A program made the position numbers and the translations under genes. The notes under the pieces are model-generated. The model was not told the DNA's origin. It searched no databases and saw nothing but the letters and a program-made list of their open reading frames with translations. This document shows, piece by piece, positions 1-8,085 of a DNA stretch of 36,313 nt. Position 1 is the stretch's first letter. Each line of letters opens with the position of its first letter. Source of the stretch: CAZSHX01 sp964606895 (lineage in GTDB: Bacteria > Bacteroidota > Ignavibacteria > Kapaibacteriales > UBA2268); NCBI GenBank assembly GCA_964606895.1, contig CAZSHX010000046.1, positions 1 through 36,313 of the forward strand, read 5' to 3'.

Positions 1-40
1 TTCAACTTTCTGAAAAAAAGGCAGGAAGTAACTCCAAATT
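1..40. repeat. Degenerate copy of the terminator-like intergenic repeat
   Basis: This shares the core CTTTCTGAAAAAA, then GGCAGGAAGTAACTCC, with the copies at 259-300 and 2436-2480. The right stem arm (TCCTGCCC) is lost after TCC, so the hairpin has decayed. The similarity outside the stem suggests a dispersed repeat and not independently evolved terminators. Confidence 0.6.
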
Positions 41-48
41 ATGAAAAA

Positions 49-236
49 TGTCTGAACTGGGATTTAAGGGATTTTGGGGATTAATGGGATAAGAAATTCA
101 AAGTTTAGTTTGTGATAAATAGTTGAAAATTAAACAGAGTAAAAAGTATGGAATTCTGAAGATATTAAAAACAAGAAAATTCTAAGTAGAAAATACCCTT
201 AATCCCATAAATCCCAATAATCCCTGTTCAGACAGT
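49..236. repeat. Imperfect inverted repeat of G-rich/C-rich arms
   Basis: The left arm at about 49-92 starts TGTCTGAACTGGGATTTAAG. The right arm at about 197-236 ends AATCCCTGTTCAGACA, which is its imperfect reverse complement. The arms are about 40 bp and enclose about 105 bp of AT-rich DNA with no ORF. The arrangement resembles a small REP- or MITE-like palindromic element. No transposase is seen here. Confidence 0.6.
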
Positions 237-266
237 TAATTTTCCCTCCTACCACATCCAGCTTTC

Positions 267-297
267 TGAAAAAATGGGCAGGAAGTAACTCCTGCCC
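267..297 (-). terminator. Rho-independent terminator of the transglutaminase gene (repeat copy)
   Basis: A perfect 8-bp stem, GGGCAGGA (276-283) with TCCTGCCC (290-297), encloses a 6-nt loop. On the minus strand it is followed by a T-run (complement of 269-274). It lies 17 bp beyond the stop of the minus-strand gene that ends at 315. The same module recurs at 2448-2477. Confidence 0.8.
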
Positions 298-314
298 AAA
301 GATAATAAATTCAA

Positions 315-2303
315 TTATCTGGTTAAAATCAGTTTCTCCTTAGTAGATTTTGCTAATGTTTCATAGAAGTTCTTGACAAAATCAAATTTTTTCTCACTTA
401 TCAAGGCTGTTCTAACTTCTTTTTCCTGTTCCAGATTAATTTCACCCGATTCCTTATCGAAAGCAATTGATTTGAAATACAATTCGGGTTCATTGAACAT
501 CAGATTGTTCGGCAAACTCTTTATTTTGAAATTATTCTTTTTTAAATTCAATTTTACATGTACTTTTTCTGAATAGGGGAATTCATAAGCAATTGGATAT
601 TTTCTATCCTTCGAAGACAGCCAACCGATATTATAATCTTTGTCCAACGGATTAAAATCAACCAAATAGATGTCAGCCTGCCTTTGAATGCCGTTTTTAA
701 CTTTTACCCTGAAACCGAATTCAAAAGGTTCATTCAGTGAATCTAAATTGCTTTTATGGAAATTTTCGATTTCTGATTGAATATATTCCTTTTTTAGCAT
801 TTTTTTGCAGGTTTTACTAATTTCATCTGCTGTTTTGTCTTTAAAGAAATATCTGTAATATATATTCTCCTGCCCGATAAACTGAAAATTCAAATCATAA
901 ACTATTGTATTTTCATCAGGAATATCAACATTAATATTAACTTCCTCAGTATTTGAACTAAAGTTCAATGCCGGAGTTTTTTCGAGTCGCGAGGTTCCGT
1001 CATTATTAATTACAAGGACATGAATATCCCTGCAACTGGAATTCAATTCTCCTGCAACGGCATATTCAATTGTCGGATCCATCCAGACATCCTGCTTGTC
1101 GTTGGTATAAACATTTACAATCATGTGATTGAATTTCATAAGTGGAAAAACCGGGTCAATAACGCCTTGGTCTTTGGTAAGAACCAGAACCGGTTTTGCC
1201 TCGATATTCAAAGCCTTAAGAAAGCTTATTAAAAGTATTGCTTTGTCTTTGCAATCACCATAACCATTTTTCAACACTTCTTCGGGTTTATGTGGTCTTC
1301 TTCCGCCAATCCCAAGTTCTATAGCGACATAACGAATTTTTTGAACAAATTGAAATACTTTTTCAATTTTTTCCATATCAGTTTTGCAGTCAGAAGTCAA
1401 CTTTTTTGCTTGTTCTTCTATATTGTTAGTAACAACTAACTGAGGAAGGAATAAGTCCTTGTAATAGTCTTTGGAAATATTATCCCATGAGTTTTTCCAG
1501 TAAGACGGTGCAAATTGTATGTAAGTCATGTAATTATCAGGATGTGGCATCTTTTGTTCGGGTTTGAAAGCAGGAATATTTTTGACTATCCATTCAGTAT
1601 AGGAAAATTCACTGTTGTAATCAGAAAAATATGGTTTTGTCTCAAAATGAAAATTATAGGGCTTTGCAAGCCAGTTGATATCATTTTCCGAATAATAGTG
1701 TGCCGCGGCAATCAGAGTCTTAGAAACCCATAGCGTGAACTTATTAAAAATGGTTGGCATATAATGCTGGATATACCATCGGGTCGGGGAGAAAAAATCG
1801 TAAGATTAAGTTTCAATTTTATATTCTATTATCGAGCCTTTTTCAACATTAGGAAAAGTAAATTTCATGGTTTTCTCATCACTGACAAAAGCACTGTTAT
1901 TGTCAGTTTCAGTCAGGTAAAAATCCTTTTTTCCGAGAACAATTTTCGAACCATCAGGTTTGTAGGTTTGAGCTTCAATCTGCAGAATTTTTTCATCCCA
2001 TGATATTGGTATTGTCACATTTGTATATTCTTCAACATTTTTAAAAAGTTTTACAGCTTTGTGGATTGATTCCCTAACTTTGATTTGGTCCTTCCATTCC
2101 AAAATTGTATTATGTTTTTCCATGAGTATTATACCGTCATCTTCAGGATATTGTGCATAAGAAGGTATGCTGTCAACCCCGATTTCCTTTTTTAAATCCT
2201 GAACTGAAGAAGTGATAAATGATGAGCACGAAATGAGAAAGGAAAGCATGAAAGCAATGAAAAGTAAATTGATGACAAATCTGAAATTTTGATTCTGAAC
2301 CAT
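315..2303 (-). pseudogene. DUF3857/transglutaminase-like lipoprotein, interrupted by an in-frame TAA
   Basis: Two ORFs (2303-1806 and 1760-315) lie in the same frame, separated only by a TAA at 1806-1808 and 15 further sense codons. Together they make one protein of about 660 residues. The N-terminal part has a lipoprotein signal ending LISC and a DUF3857-like region. Its last residues before the stop, KGSIIEYKIET, match the family's usual approach to its central strand. The downstream codons continue with SYDFFSPTRWYIQHY. The second part holds a transglutaminase-like core: GIGGRRPHKPEEVLKNGYGDCKDKA contains the catalytic-type Cys, followed by the His of FNHMIVNVY and the Asp of WMDPT. The likely start is ATG 2303, with GGAG about 7 nt upstream. 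The family is usually an exported protein of unknown substrate in Bacteroidota. A nonsense mutation or a sequence error explains the break best; an ATG at 1760 could restart translation, but no clear ribosome site precedes it. Confidence 0.85.
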
Positions 2304-2447
2304 AAAATACTCCGATAATATTCATTTTTGAAAAATTATTAATTTCTAATGTATCAAAATTTAACATGAAATACAAAATAAATATATGATAAATCAATAA
2401 TTCCTCAAACTTCGACAGTTACCTCCTCCCTATTTCAGCTTTCTGAA

Positions 2448-2477
2448 TAAAAAAAGGGCAGGAAGTAACTCCTGCCC
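2448..2477 (-). terminator. Rho-independent terminator (repeat copy)
   Basis: The stem GGGCAGGA (2456-2463) with TCCTGCCC (2470-2477) and the same 6-nt loop as at 276-297 is followed on the minus strand by a T-run (complement of 2448-2455). It sits 36 bp past the stop of the HTH gene ending at 2513. The flanking TTCAGCTTTCTGAA is shared with the first copy. Confidence 0.8.
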
Positions 2478-2512
2478 AAAATTGCTGTTACCTGATTATT
2501 TAGATTTAACTC

Positions 2513-2719
2513 CTAAAGTTTTTCGTCGAAGTTTTTATATTTATCCTCGAAATGTTCCAGGAACCACTTATCAAGAATTTTTCTGCTGAAACGCCATTCC
2601 TTCCCAAGCTTAGCCGCAGGGATTTTGCCGCTCTGTGCCCATGTATATATGGTTTGAGGCTTCAGTTTGAAATATAGGGCAACATCCTCAATTGTCAGAA
2701 TTTCGTCATTACTTTCCAT
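2513..2719 (-). CDS. Small helix-turn-helix (excisionase/MerR-type) DNA-binding protein
   Basis: This 68-residue protein is almost entirely one winged-helix domain of the excisionase-like type (HTH_17). The family signature is visible: residues about 7-14 (LTIEDVAL), then LKPQTIYTWAQSGKIPAAKLG, then WRFSRKILDKW. The family binds DNA and occurs as phage/ICE excisionases or as small regulators. Its start codon overlaps the end of the upstream membrane-protein gene by 11 bp, so the two are probably co-transcribed and translationally coupled. A strong terminator follows at 2448-2477. No integrase is adjacent, so a regulatory role with its membrane partner is more likely than excision. The target is unknown. 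Confidence 0.85.
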   Translation of the reverse strand: MESNDEILTIEDVALYFKLKPQTIYTWAQSGKIPAAKLGKEWRFSRKILDKWFLEHFEDKYKNFDEKL

Positions 2720-3470
2720 ATAACTCTTGCTTTTTGTTATTCATATTATTTAACATACCAGGAAAGCGATTTTCGGGTACTTTTTCTTTTTGAGGATTGA
2801 CAATTTTATCTAATGAGTATAAAATTGCAGTATAAAAATTACCATCATAATTTCGGAATATTTGAAATGATTCTGTCTTTTTACTCATAAACGGTCTGAG
2901 ATTCCATCCCAGTTGCACACTTACAAACAAAAAAATAAAAATCCATAACCTGAAAATCACGACACCAGTCCTCGGGTAAATGTTGTCGTTTTCACAGTTG
3001 TATTTTAATGCTTCCACAATGAGCATCATTCCAAAAACGCTGGCAAAACCCATAATGGCAATGTGAAGTAATTGCATGAAGTAGTAATTACCACCGGTAA
3101 TCATAAAAAATATGACAATTGGGATAAATGCAACCAATATCCATCCTGAGAGCAAGGCTCCGCTCAAAATAATTGACACCAGATTTTTTAGTTTGATTCT
3201 TGAACCGATTATTACCTGAATAACATAGAAAGTAGGAAAGCAGATAATGATACTAAGAACAAAGAGGACAATAAGCTTTATGCCGGAAGAAACCGACTGG
3301 TAAAATCCATGGTAACTTCCTATAACTGAACCATAGATAAATAAAAGCCCCATAATCATCAGGGATAATTCAGCGATATATTTCCAACTGAAATCGTCCC
3401 AGCTCAATTGCTTGATAAATTCATTCTTATCACGGTAGTAGTGAAAGACTTTGAAAATATTTGTTTTCAT
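2709..3470 (-). CDS. Multi-pass inner-membrane protein of unknown function
   Basis: The protein has 253 residues with about five or six hydrophobic segments, between residues about 30-50, 65-90, 100-125, 130-150 and 175-195, ending in a polar C-terminal tail of about 55 residues. The overall look (conserved Gly/Tyr after the first membrane segment, CFP motif in the second) recalls Yip1-like or related small bacterial membrane-protein families, but I do not recognise it firmly. I chose ATG 3470 over the in-frame GTG at 3479 because AAGGTGAT lies just upstream of the ATG and overlaps the GTG. It overlaps the downstream HTH gene by 11 bp, which argues for a two-gene operon in which the HTH protein may regulate or respond to the membrane protein. 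Confidence 0.7.
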   Translation of the reverse strand: MKTNIFKVFHYYRDKNEFIKQLSWDDFSWKYIAELSLMIMGLLFIYGSVIGSYHGFYQSVSSGIKLIVLFVLSIIICFPTFYVIQVIIGSRIKLKNLVSIILSGALLSGWILVAFIPIVIFFMITGGNYYFMQLLHIAIMGFASVFGMMLIVEALKYNCENDNIYPRTGVVIFRLWIFIFLFVSVQLGWNLRPFMSKKTESFQIFRNYDGNFYTAILYSLDKIVNPQKEKVPENRFPGMLNNMNNKKQELYGK

Positions 3471-3822
3471 GTTTATCACCTTTTATTACTGTTTATTAAT
3501 GTTTGTAATTAATTATTGCGAAAAATAAAGATATTTTCCGAATAATCCAAATAAAAATTTGTACGAGGAAAAAATCTTTTCATTCATGGATTTCATTTCT
3601 GCCGATTTCAGCTTTATGAATGAATATTTAAACAATCCAAGTGGTCAAGAGGCAACTCCCAACATAAAAAAATTATTATTACCTCATTTCAATAGCAATA
3701 AATGATTAATTATTTTGTCGTTCTTTGGATTTGTAATAAATTCAATCTTTGTGCTTAAACCATCCAATACAAGAACAGCCATCGGTGGTCGTTAATTGTT
3801 CTTTTTAAGGGAATAAAAAAAA
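3471..3822. other. Intergenic region with a weak repeat remnant
   Basis: This is a divergent intergenic stretch between the membrane-protein gene and rhuM. It is AT-rich and has no ORF with coding character. At about 3606-3620 the string TTTCAGCTTTATGAAT resembles the left part of the terminator-like repeat, but the hairpin is absent. Promoters for both flanking genes should lie here; I cannot assign them with confidence. Confidence 0.45.
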
Positions 3823-4819
3823 ATGAGTAAAAAACTACAAATACGAAAAAGTACTGTCGAAATTCTTGTGTTCTCAAAGCAAGCAGACGAAAATACTATT
3901 GAAGTACGCATTGATGACGAAACAGTGTGGATGTCGCAAAAGCTATTGGCTGTACTCTTTGAAGTAGAAGTCAATACCATCAATTTACCATATTAAAGAA
4001 ATTTTCAAAAGTAAAGAACAAAACGAAACGGCAACTATTCGAAATTTTCGAATAGTTCAAACTGAAGGCAAAAGCCAGGTTGAACGTGATGTTGAATTTT
4101 ATAATCTTGATATAATAATCTCTGTTGGCTATCGGGTAAATTCCGAAAAAGCTATGCAATTTAGGCAATGGGCAACCAATGTATTGCATGATTTTGCTAT
4201 TCGTGGTTATGTTCTTGACAAAGAACGATTAAAAAATGGTGCTTTTTTCAGTAAAAAGTATTTCGACGATTTACTTGCTGAAATTCGTGAGATAAGGGCA
4301 AGTGAACGAATTTTTTATCAAAAAATTACTGATATCTATGCGACTGCGATGGATTACAGTAAAGATGCTGAAACAACAAAAACTTTTTTTGCTACTGTTC
4401 AAAACAAACTTCATTATGCCATTCACGGGCAAACAGCCGCCGAATTGATTTTTAGCCGTATAGATGCTGAAAAATCACATCTGGGTTTGAATACCTGGAA
4501 AAATGCTCCCGAAGGAAAAATCATCAAAACTGATGTATCAGTTGCGAAGAATTATTTGACTGAACATGAAATTAAATCACTTGACAGAATAGTTACGATG
4601 TACCTTGATTATGCTGAAGATCTTGAAGCTGTCCGTAGATATTCACCGCAGAAAATAGAAAAAGCCTTTAGCTTTCTTGCCGAAACAGACGAAAAGCTGA
4701 AATCTTCCTCCGTTGCCGGAGTGTTGCTTCTCCAGAAAATGTTAATCAACATCATGGAAAAGAAATTGAATTTTACTTGTTATTCTGAGCGAAGGGAAGA
4801 ATCTAAATCAACTAAATGA
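3823..4819 (+). pseudogene. rhuM: RhuM-family protein, frameshifted
   Basis: The reading frame opens at ATG 3823 with a typical RhuM start (about 53 residues, including VRIDDETVWMSQKLLAVLFEV) and stops at about 3995. From about 3983 the family sequence continues one frame over. The family's NTINYHIKEIF is reached if one T is dropped from the AATTTACC run at about 3980-3985. It then runs through RNFRIVQTEGKSQVERDVEFYNLD, GYRVNSEKAMQFRQWATNVLHDF and the C-terminal Fic/DOC-associated region ending AELIFSRIDAEKSHLGL. RhuM proteins, first named in a Salmonella pathogenicity island, occur widely in genomic islands; the molecular role is unclear. The last residues, about CYSERREESKSTK, come from a dispersed intergenic repeat read in frame. 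A 1-nt insertion makes this a pseudogene unless it is a sequence error. Confidence 0.85.
4778..4807. repeat. Dispersed TTCTGAGCGAAG-type intergenic repeat fragment
   Basis: The string TATTCTGAGCGAAGGGAAGA followed by ATCT is a form of the short repeat often seen between genes in this superphylum. Here it supplies the last codons and the stop of the rhuM reading frame. That suggests the original 3' end was replaced by, or extended into, a repeat. Confidence 0.5.
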
Positions 4820-5060
4820 CTGCTATAATTTAGTTTAGCCTAAAATTTCTAATTTTTAAAAGCTTGCTAAAATATCTGATTAACTTGTAGATTATAGTTC
4901 CCTAACAGCAGAATCTCCTTCTAACCGTTTTAAGCTTTCTGTAAGGAAGTCAGGGGTCAACGACTAACCTCTTATATTAGTTGAATATTCATAAAGAAAG
5001 TTGAAGACGGCTGGAGGGAACTACTACCGTAGAGAAAAAGAAGGTATTTCCCCTAAAATA

Positions 5061-5984
5061 TTACTTCCCATCTTTCACACAACGAACATTAACTCCATTT
5101 TCCTTTACGTGGAAGTTTCTGGAGATGGCGGATGTATAGTTTTGCAGGGAATAGTACCATGCGAATCCAGGACTTCCAGGAGTGCACCATGTAGAAGATC
5201 ACTAAATGCCAGAGACTCTTGTGGTGCCGTAGTATGTTCCATATTCGTCACGACCTCCTCCGGGAAGGGCGGAAAAGCCGCTTTCGTTTGTTGCTTCTGT
5301 GTTTGGACTATTCCAGTGGCTAGTACCTTTTTCTTTCATCTTACCACCGACATTGTTTTCCCATCCAAAGTAGAATCCTATTTCCATCCATTCATCATTT
5401 CCTGGAATGTGCCAGCCTGTAGGTGCCAAACCTCTTGGGTCATTTACTGCATACCAGTTGTATATCTTACCATATATTTTACCAAGTGAATCAGAATTAT
5501 TTTCATTGCACCAAGCACCTGTTTCCGTAAAATATAAATTCTGCCATATTGAATCATTTCTTACTTCCGGAATAGAATCTCCGTTACGATAATGGTCAAC
5601 ATTAAGGTTTTTAAGCATCCAAACCTGAGAGCCGATAGTTAAGGGTTGCCATTGGTCAATGTAAAAGATAAGGCTGTCAATTGAGCTTAGTAAGTATGGT
5701 TTGGGATATGAGAAGATGTAAACATTTAAAGAATCTTTTTCAAATTTGATACTTCCGATGATTTCAGTGGGATAGTATGCAATGAGAGTATCATCGTAAT
5801 GAATTCTCATCACATAATTATTCTTTTTGTCAATAACACCCAAACTGTCAATCTCGCTGAGATTATATTGCTTTGTACTTCCATCATTCAGATAGAATTT
5901 GACCAAAGGCTCCGCCGAATACAGCGAAGCAAAGCAAAAGAAAATTGCTGAGAATAGTGCAAGGACGAAATTTTTGATATTCAT
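5061..5984 (-). pseudogene. FISUMP-domain surface protein with TAG TGA replacing the conserved Trp-Trp
   Basis: The open frame from ATG 5984 encodes a signal peptide (about 1-23), a spacer domain of about 110 residues, and a Fibrobacter-succinogenes-major-paralogous (FISUMP, C-type-lectin-like) domain from about residue 115 (LTIGSQVWMLKNLNVDHYRNG). The frame stops at TAG 5202-5204 followed at once by TGA. Beyond these, the same frame stays open for 45 codons and supplies the exact family C-terminus: SST, FAWYYSLQN, and VNVRCVKDGK before TAA 5061-5063. The intact paralogue at 10879-11820 has WWSST at this place, so TGG TGG has become TAG TGA by two G-to-A changes. The truncated product would lack the last strands of the fold. 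AGGTTAAC precedes the start in both paralogues. Confidence 0.85.
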
Positions 5985-6037
5985 GTTAACCTATCTGTAA
6001 TTGAGATGATTTATATTTTTGTTCTCAAAATTTAACT

Positions 6038-6493
6038 TTAAAATTTGATTCCATTTTCTCTTAATTCCTCAATAAATTGGTTTAAAACTTCCCTGATATC
6101 CGTCACCCCATTTTTAAGAATTTCCCAATTCAGATTGTGACTATATCCATGGAAAAAATAATGTCTGAATCTTCTGTAATCTGTTATTTTTTCAATTAAA
6201 TCATTGCTGATTTTAATTGGGAAATCAAAGTTAGAATCCTTTGAAAATCTGTCGAGCAACGTTATATGCCAATCTTCACCTTTGGGAAGGTCAATGTTGA
6301 GACTCTTATGAATCCTCTTGAAAATATTCTCAATTCCATTATAGAATTGTGCTGTAAACCCACCTAAAGCTGTTTTGTGAATATTTGTCGGAATGTTATT
6401 TGCGACTTCATTGAGAAGCAATTCAACATCAGATGTTATCAAAGTCATAGATTCAATTTCAATATTTATTTCATCAATTAACTGTTGATTCAT
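6038..6493 (-). CDS. hepT: HepT-like HEPN-family ribonuclease toxin
   Basis: The protein has 151 residues and is all-helical in appearance. The HEPN active-site signature RX4HXY is exact: R110-HYFF-H115-G-Y117. In characterised type VII systems the Arg/His pair cleaves RNA and the Tyr is AMPylated by the MntA partner. Start ATG 6493 is preferred over longer in-frame starts because AAGGA lies about 10 nt upstream and because the protein then begins just before the end of the upstream nucleotidyltransferase gene, overlapping it by 20 bp. This makes a translationally coupled antitoxin-toxin pair. Both genes look complete. Family membership is clear from motif plus neighbour; the exact RNA target is unknown. 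Confidence 0.85.
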   Translation of the reverse strand: MNQQLIDEINIEIESMTLITSDVELLLNEVANNIPTNIHKTALGGFTAQFYNGIENIFKRIHKSLNIDLPKGEDWHITLLDRFSKDSNFDFPIKISNDLIEKITDYRRFRHYFFHGYSHNLNWEILKNGVTDIREVLNQFIEELRENGIKF

Positions 6494-6752
6494 ATATAAT
6501 TTTTCCTTGTTTTGTAATGTATTCGATGAATTTACTTGATGGTTGCATGGGTACCAAATCAACTTGTTTTTTTAACAATTTTTCTAATCCTGCTCCGAAT
6601 CTGAAGAATCCTTTGTCATACAAACCATCGCAAGCAAAGTCAACATCATTGCAGTTATCAAACGATTCCAGGGAAGAGCCGAATTGAATTAACTTGGTTA
6701 CATGGAACTGCTTTGCAAGTTCAATTATTTTTTTTAATACATCTTCATTCAT
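6474..6752 (-). CDS. mntA: MntA-like minimal nucleotidyltransferase antitoxin
   Basis: This 92-residue minimal nucleotidyltransferase has the family's metal-binding signature: G25-S26, nine residues, then D36-V-D38 (FGSS ... NDVDFA). The C-terminal half includes QVDLVP, where the third acidic residue of the fold is expected. In HepT/MntA systems this enzyme transfers AMP from ATP to a tyrosine of the HEPN toxin and inactivates it. ATG 6752 is preceded by AAAAAGG at a suitable distance. The gene overlaps the HepT-like gene by 20 bp on the same strand, the arrangement expected for a type VII toxin-antitoxin operon. The GS-to-DxD spacing is nine, one less than in the commonly quoted form. Confidence 0.85.
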   Translation of the reverse strand: MNEDVLKKIIELAKQFHVTKLIQFGSSLESFDNCNDVDFACDGLYDKGFFRFGAGLEKLLKKQVDLVPMQPSSKFIEYITKQGKIIYESTVN

Positions 6753-6934
6753 ACAGGTACCTTTTTAAAAAATCATACTTAACGTTCTTTACAAACTTAC
6801 ATATTTCAAAACATTTTATATCATTTATTTTCATCCCACAAACATTTAGAACATATTAGTTCCCGAGTTTATTATATTTACTTTTATTTCATTGATATTG
6901 TTTGCTTATTTGAATTGAAACCATAAAATTCTTT

Positions 6935-6972
6935 AAAAAAAGCTGTCCTTTTTGTGGACAGCTTTTTGCATT
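6935..6972 (-). terminator. Bidirectional terminator hairpin
   Basis: AAAAAGCTGTCC (about 6937-6948) pairs with GGACAGCTTTTT (about 6956-6967) around a short T-rich loop. On the minus strand it follows the YgiT-type gene that ends at 7044 and ends in a T-run, so it can terminate that transcript before the mntA/hepT operon. Confidence 0.8.
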
Positions 6973-7043
6973 AATAAATTTCGAAATAATCTTATGTCAG
7001 TTTTTGCATTTTAAAAGAGACTGCAAAAGTTGGTTTAAGTTCT

Positions 7044-7268
7044 TTATGCATAATCGAATGATTTTGCCTGAATATAACTTTTAGGTTTTCCATATACCAT
7101 GCTTTGAATATGAGCCAGAGTATCCCTTGAAAAAGTTTCCTCACTGCATTTTTTACAAATTTTCGCAGGTATATTATCCACTAAAATTATTTCACCATTT
7201 ATGTTAAATACTTTACTGACTTTATCTTCAAGAAATTCGGATGAACCGCAAACTGTGCATTGAAACAT
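7044..7268 (-). CDS. YgiT/MqsA-type zinc-finger antitoxin
   Basis: The protein has 74 residues with two CxxC pairs: C4-x2-C7 (MFQCTVCGSSEF) and C38/C41 (KICKKCSEE). Between them runs a beta-type stretch, NGEIILVDNIPA, typical of YgiT-type zinc-finger proteins. These are antitoxins or antitoxin N-domains paired with a toxin gene just upstream (MqsR or DUF4258 proteins). GGAG lies about 6 nt upstream of ATG 7268. The C-terminus is short; there is no full MqsA-type HTH domain. Only a fragment of a toxin gene precedes it (7270-7380), so it appears to be an orphan antitoxin. Terminator 6935-6972 follows. Confidence 0.8.
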   Translation of the reverse strand: MFQCTVCGSSEFLEDKVSKVFNINGEIILVDNIPAKICKKCSEETFSRDTLAHIQSMVYGKPKSYIQAKSFDYA

Positions 7269-7269
7269 A

Positions 7270-7380
7270 TTATCTCCTTATAATATAATTGTCAAAAATA
7301 CCTTCATCAGGTTCATAGACGGTAATTATTTTCAAATTCGTTACCAACATGAGGACTAATTGAAAATATTCAAAATTATT
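7270..7380 (-). pseudogene. C-terminal remnant of a DUF4258-type toxin
   Basis: Read on the minus strand, the 36 codons before TAA 7272-7270 give ...LKIITVYEPDE..., ending NYIIRR. This closely resembles the usual C-terminus of DUF4258-type toxins (IITVYEPD, a few residues, RR) that sit directly upstream of YgiT-type antitoxins. It ends 1 nt before the antitoxin start, the expected spacing. The rest of the toxin is absent: the frame runs back into the stop codon of the unrelated lipoprotein gene at 7381. An ATG at about 7350 exists, but a product of 26 residues could not hold the catalytic part. Confidence 0.55.
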
Positions 7381-8043
7381 TTACTTAATGAATTTAATGT
7401 TTTCATAAAAATCATTTTTGTCAGGAAAATACTGATAATTTATTGTAATTTGTCTAATATCATCTTTTCTGACAATACCCTTGAAATCAGGATAAGTATT
7501 GCGGATAATTCTCTCATTTAAGTTGCTATAAACTGTATCTGTGAAACTTCCTATACCCCAGACATAAAATGGATTATCAAGATGAACACCTTTAACTAAA
7601 ATCTCATGAGTTGTAGATCTGTTTACCCATCTGAGATAGCATGCCTTACCAGATTGATTTGTTCCTACCTTTTTGATATAAATACGAGTTTGATGAAATT
7701 CATCGGGTTCAGATGGGTATTCGAATATACCAATTTGTTGCTTCGGATGATCACCATCGAATAAACAATACCGATAAAGAATTGAACCATATCCCAAATT
7801 TAAATATTTATATACTCTAAAACCCATATTTGAACTTCTATTTAGAAATGAGACATCAATGCAATAATTGCTATCAGGTAAATCAATCTCATCTAATGGA
7901 TTTTGAACAATATACTTTTTGTATTCCATTTCTCCAAAACTTTTTTCACGTTGAATCAGCTGATTCTCTTTTTGCAGATTCTTATCTCTACATGCAAATA
8001 AAGTTAGTAGAAGAATAAGCAGTATTAAGCCGATTTTATTCAT
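7381..8043 (-). CDS. Hypothetical lipoprotein
   Basis: The protein has 220 residues with a lipoprotein signal: MNKIGLILLILLLTLFAC has Cys18 as the likely lipidation site. The mature part is hydrophilic and of mixed beta character, with several Trp/Tyr-rich strands (NPFYVWGIG, YLRWVNRS) and no motif I recognise. It lies 42 bp downstream of the PD40/TPR gene on the same strand and may be co-transcribed. The 3' end abuts the truncated toxin remnant with no intervening sequence, suggesting that an insertion or deletion joined them. No function can be assigned. Confidence 0.65.
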   Translation of the reverse strand: MNKIGLILLILLLTLFACRDKNLQKENQLIQREKSFGEMEYKKYIVQNPLDEIDLPDSNYCIDVSFLNRSSNMGFRVYKYLNLGYGSILYRYCLFDGDHPKQQIGIFEYPSEPDEFHQTRIYIKKVGTNQSGKACYLRWVNRSTTHEILVKGVHLDNPFYVWGIGSFTDTVYSNLNERIIRNTYPDFKGIVRKDDIRQITINYQYFPDKNDFYENIKFIK

Positions 8044-8085
8044 AACTACCTTAAATAATTAATTTTGTACAAATTTTACCTCGCC

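Noticed and set aside
1020..1232. Plus-strand ORF inside the transglutaminase gene
   Set aside because: Antisense shadow of a clear family-matching frame.
5199..5204. TAG/TGA recoding as Trp or other amino acid
   Set aside because: Trp is encoded by TGG throughout the neighbouring genes, genes end in TGA and TAG normally, and the paralogue keeps TGG TGG.
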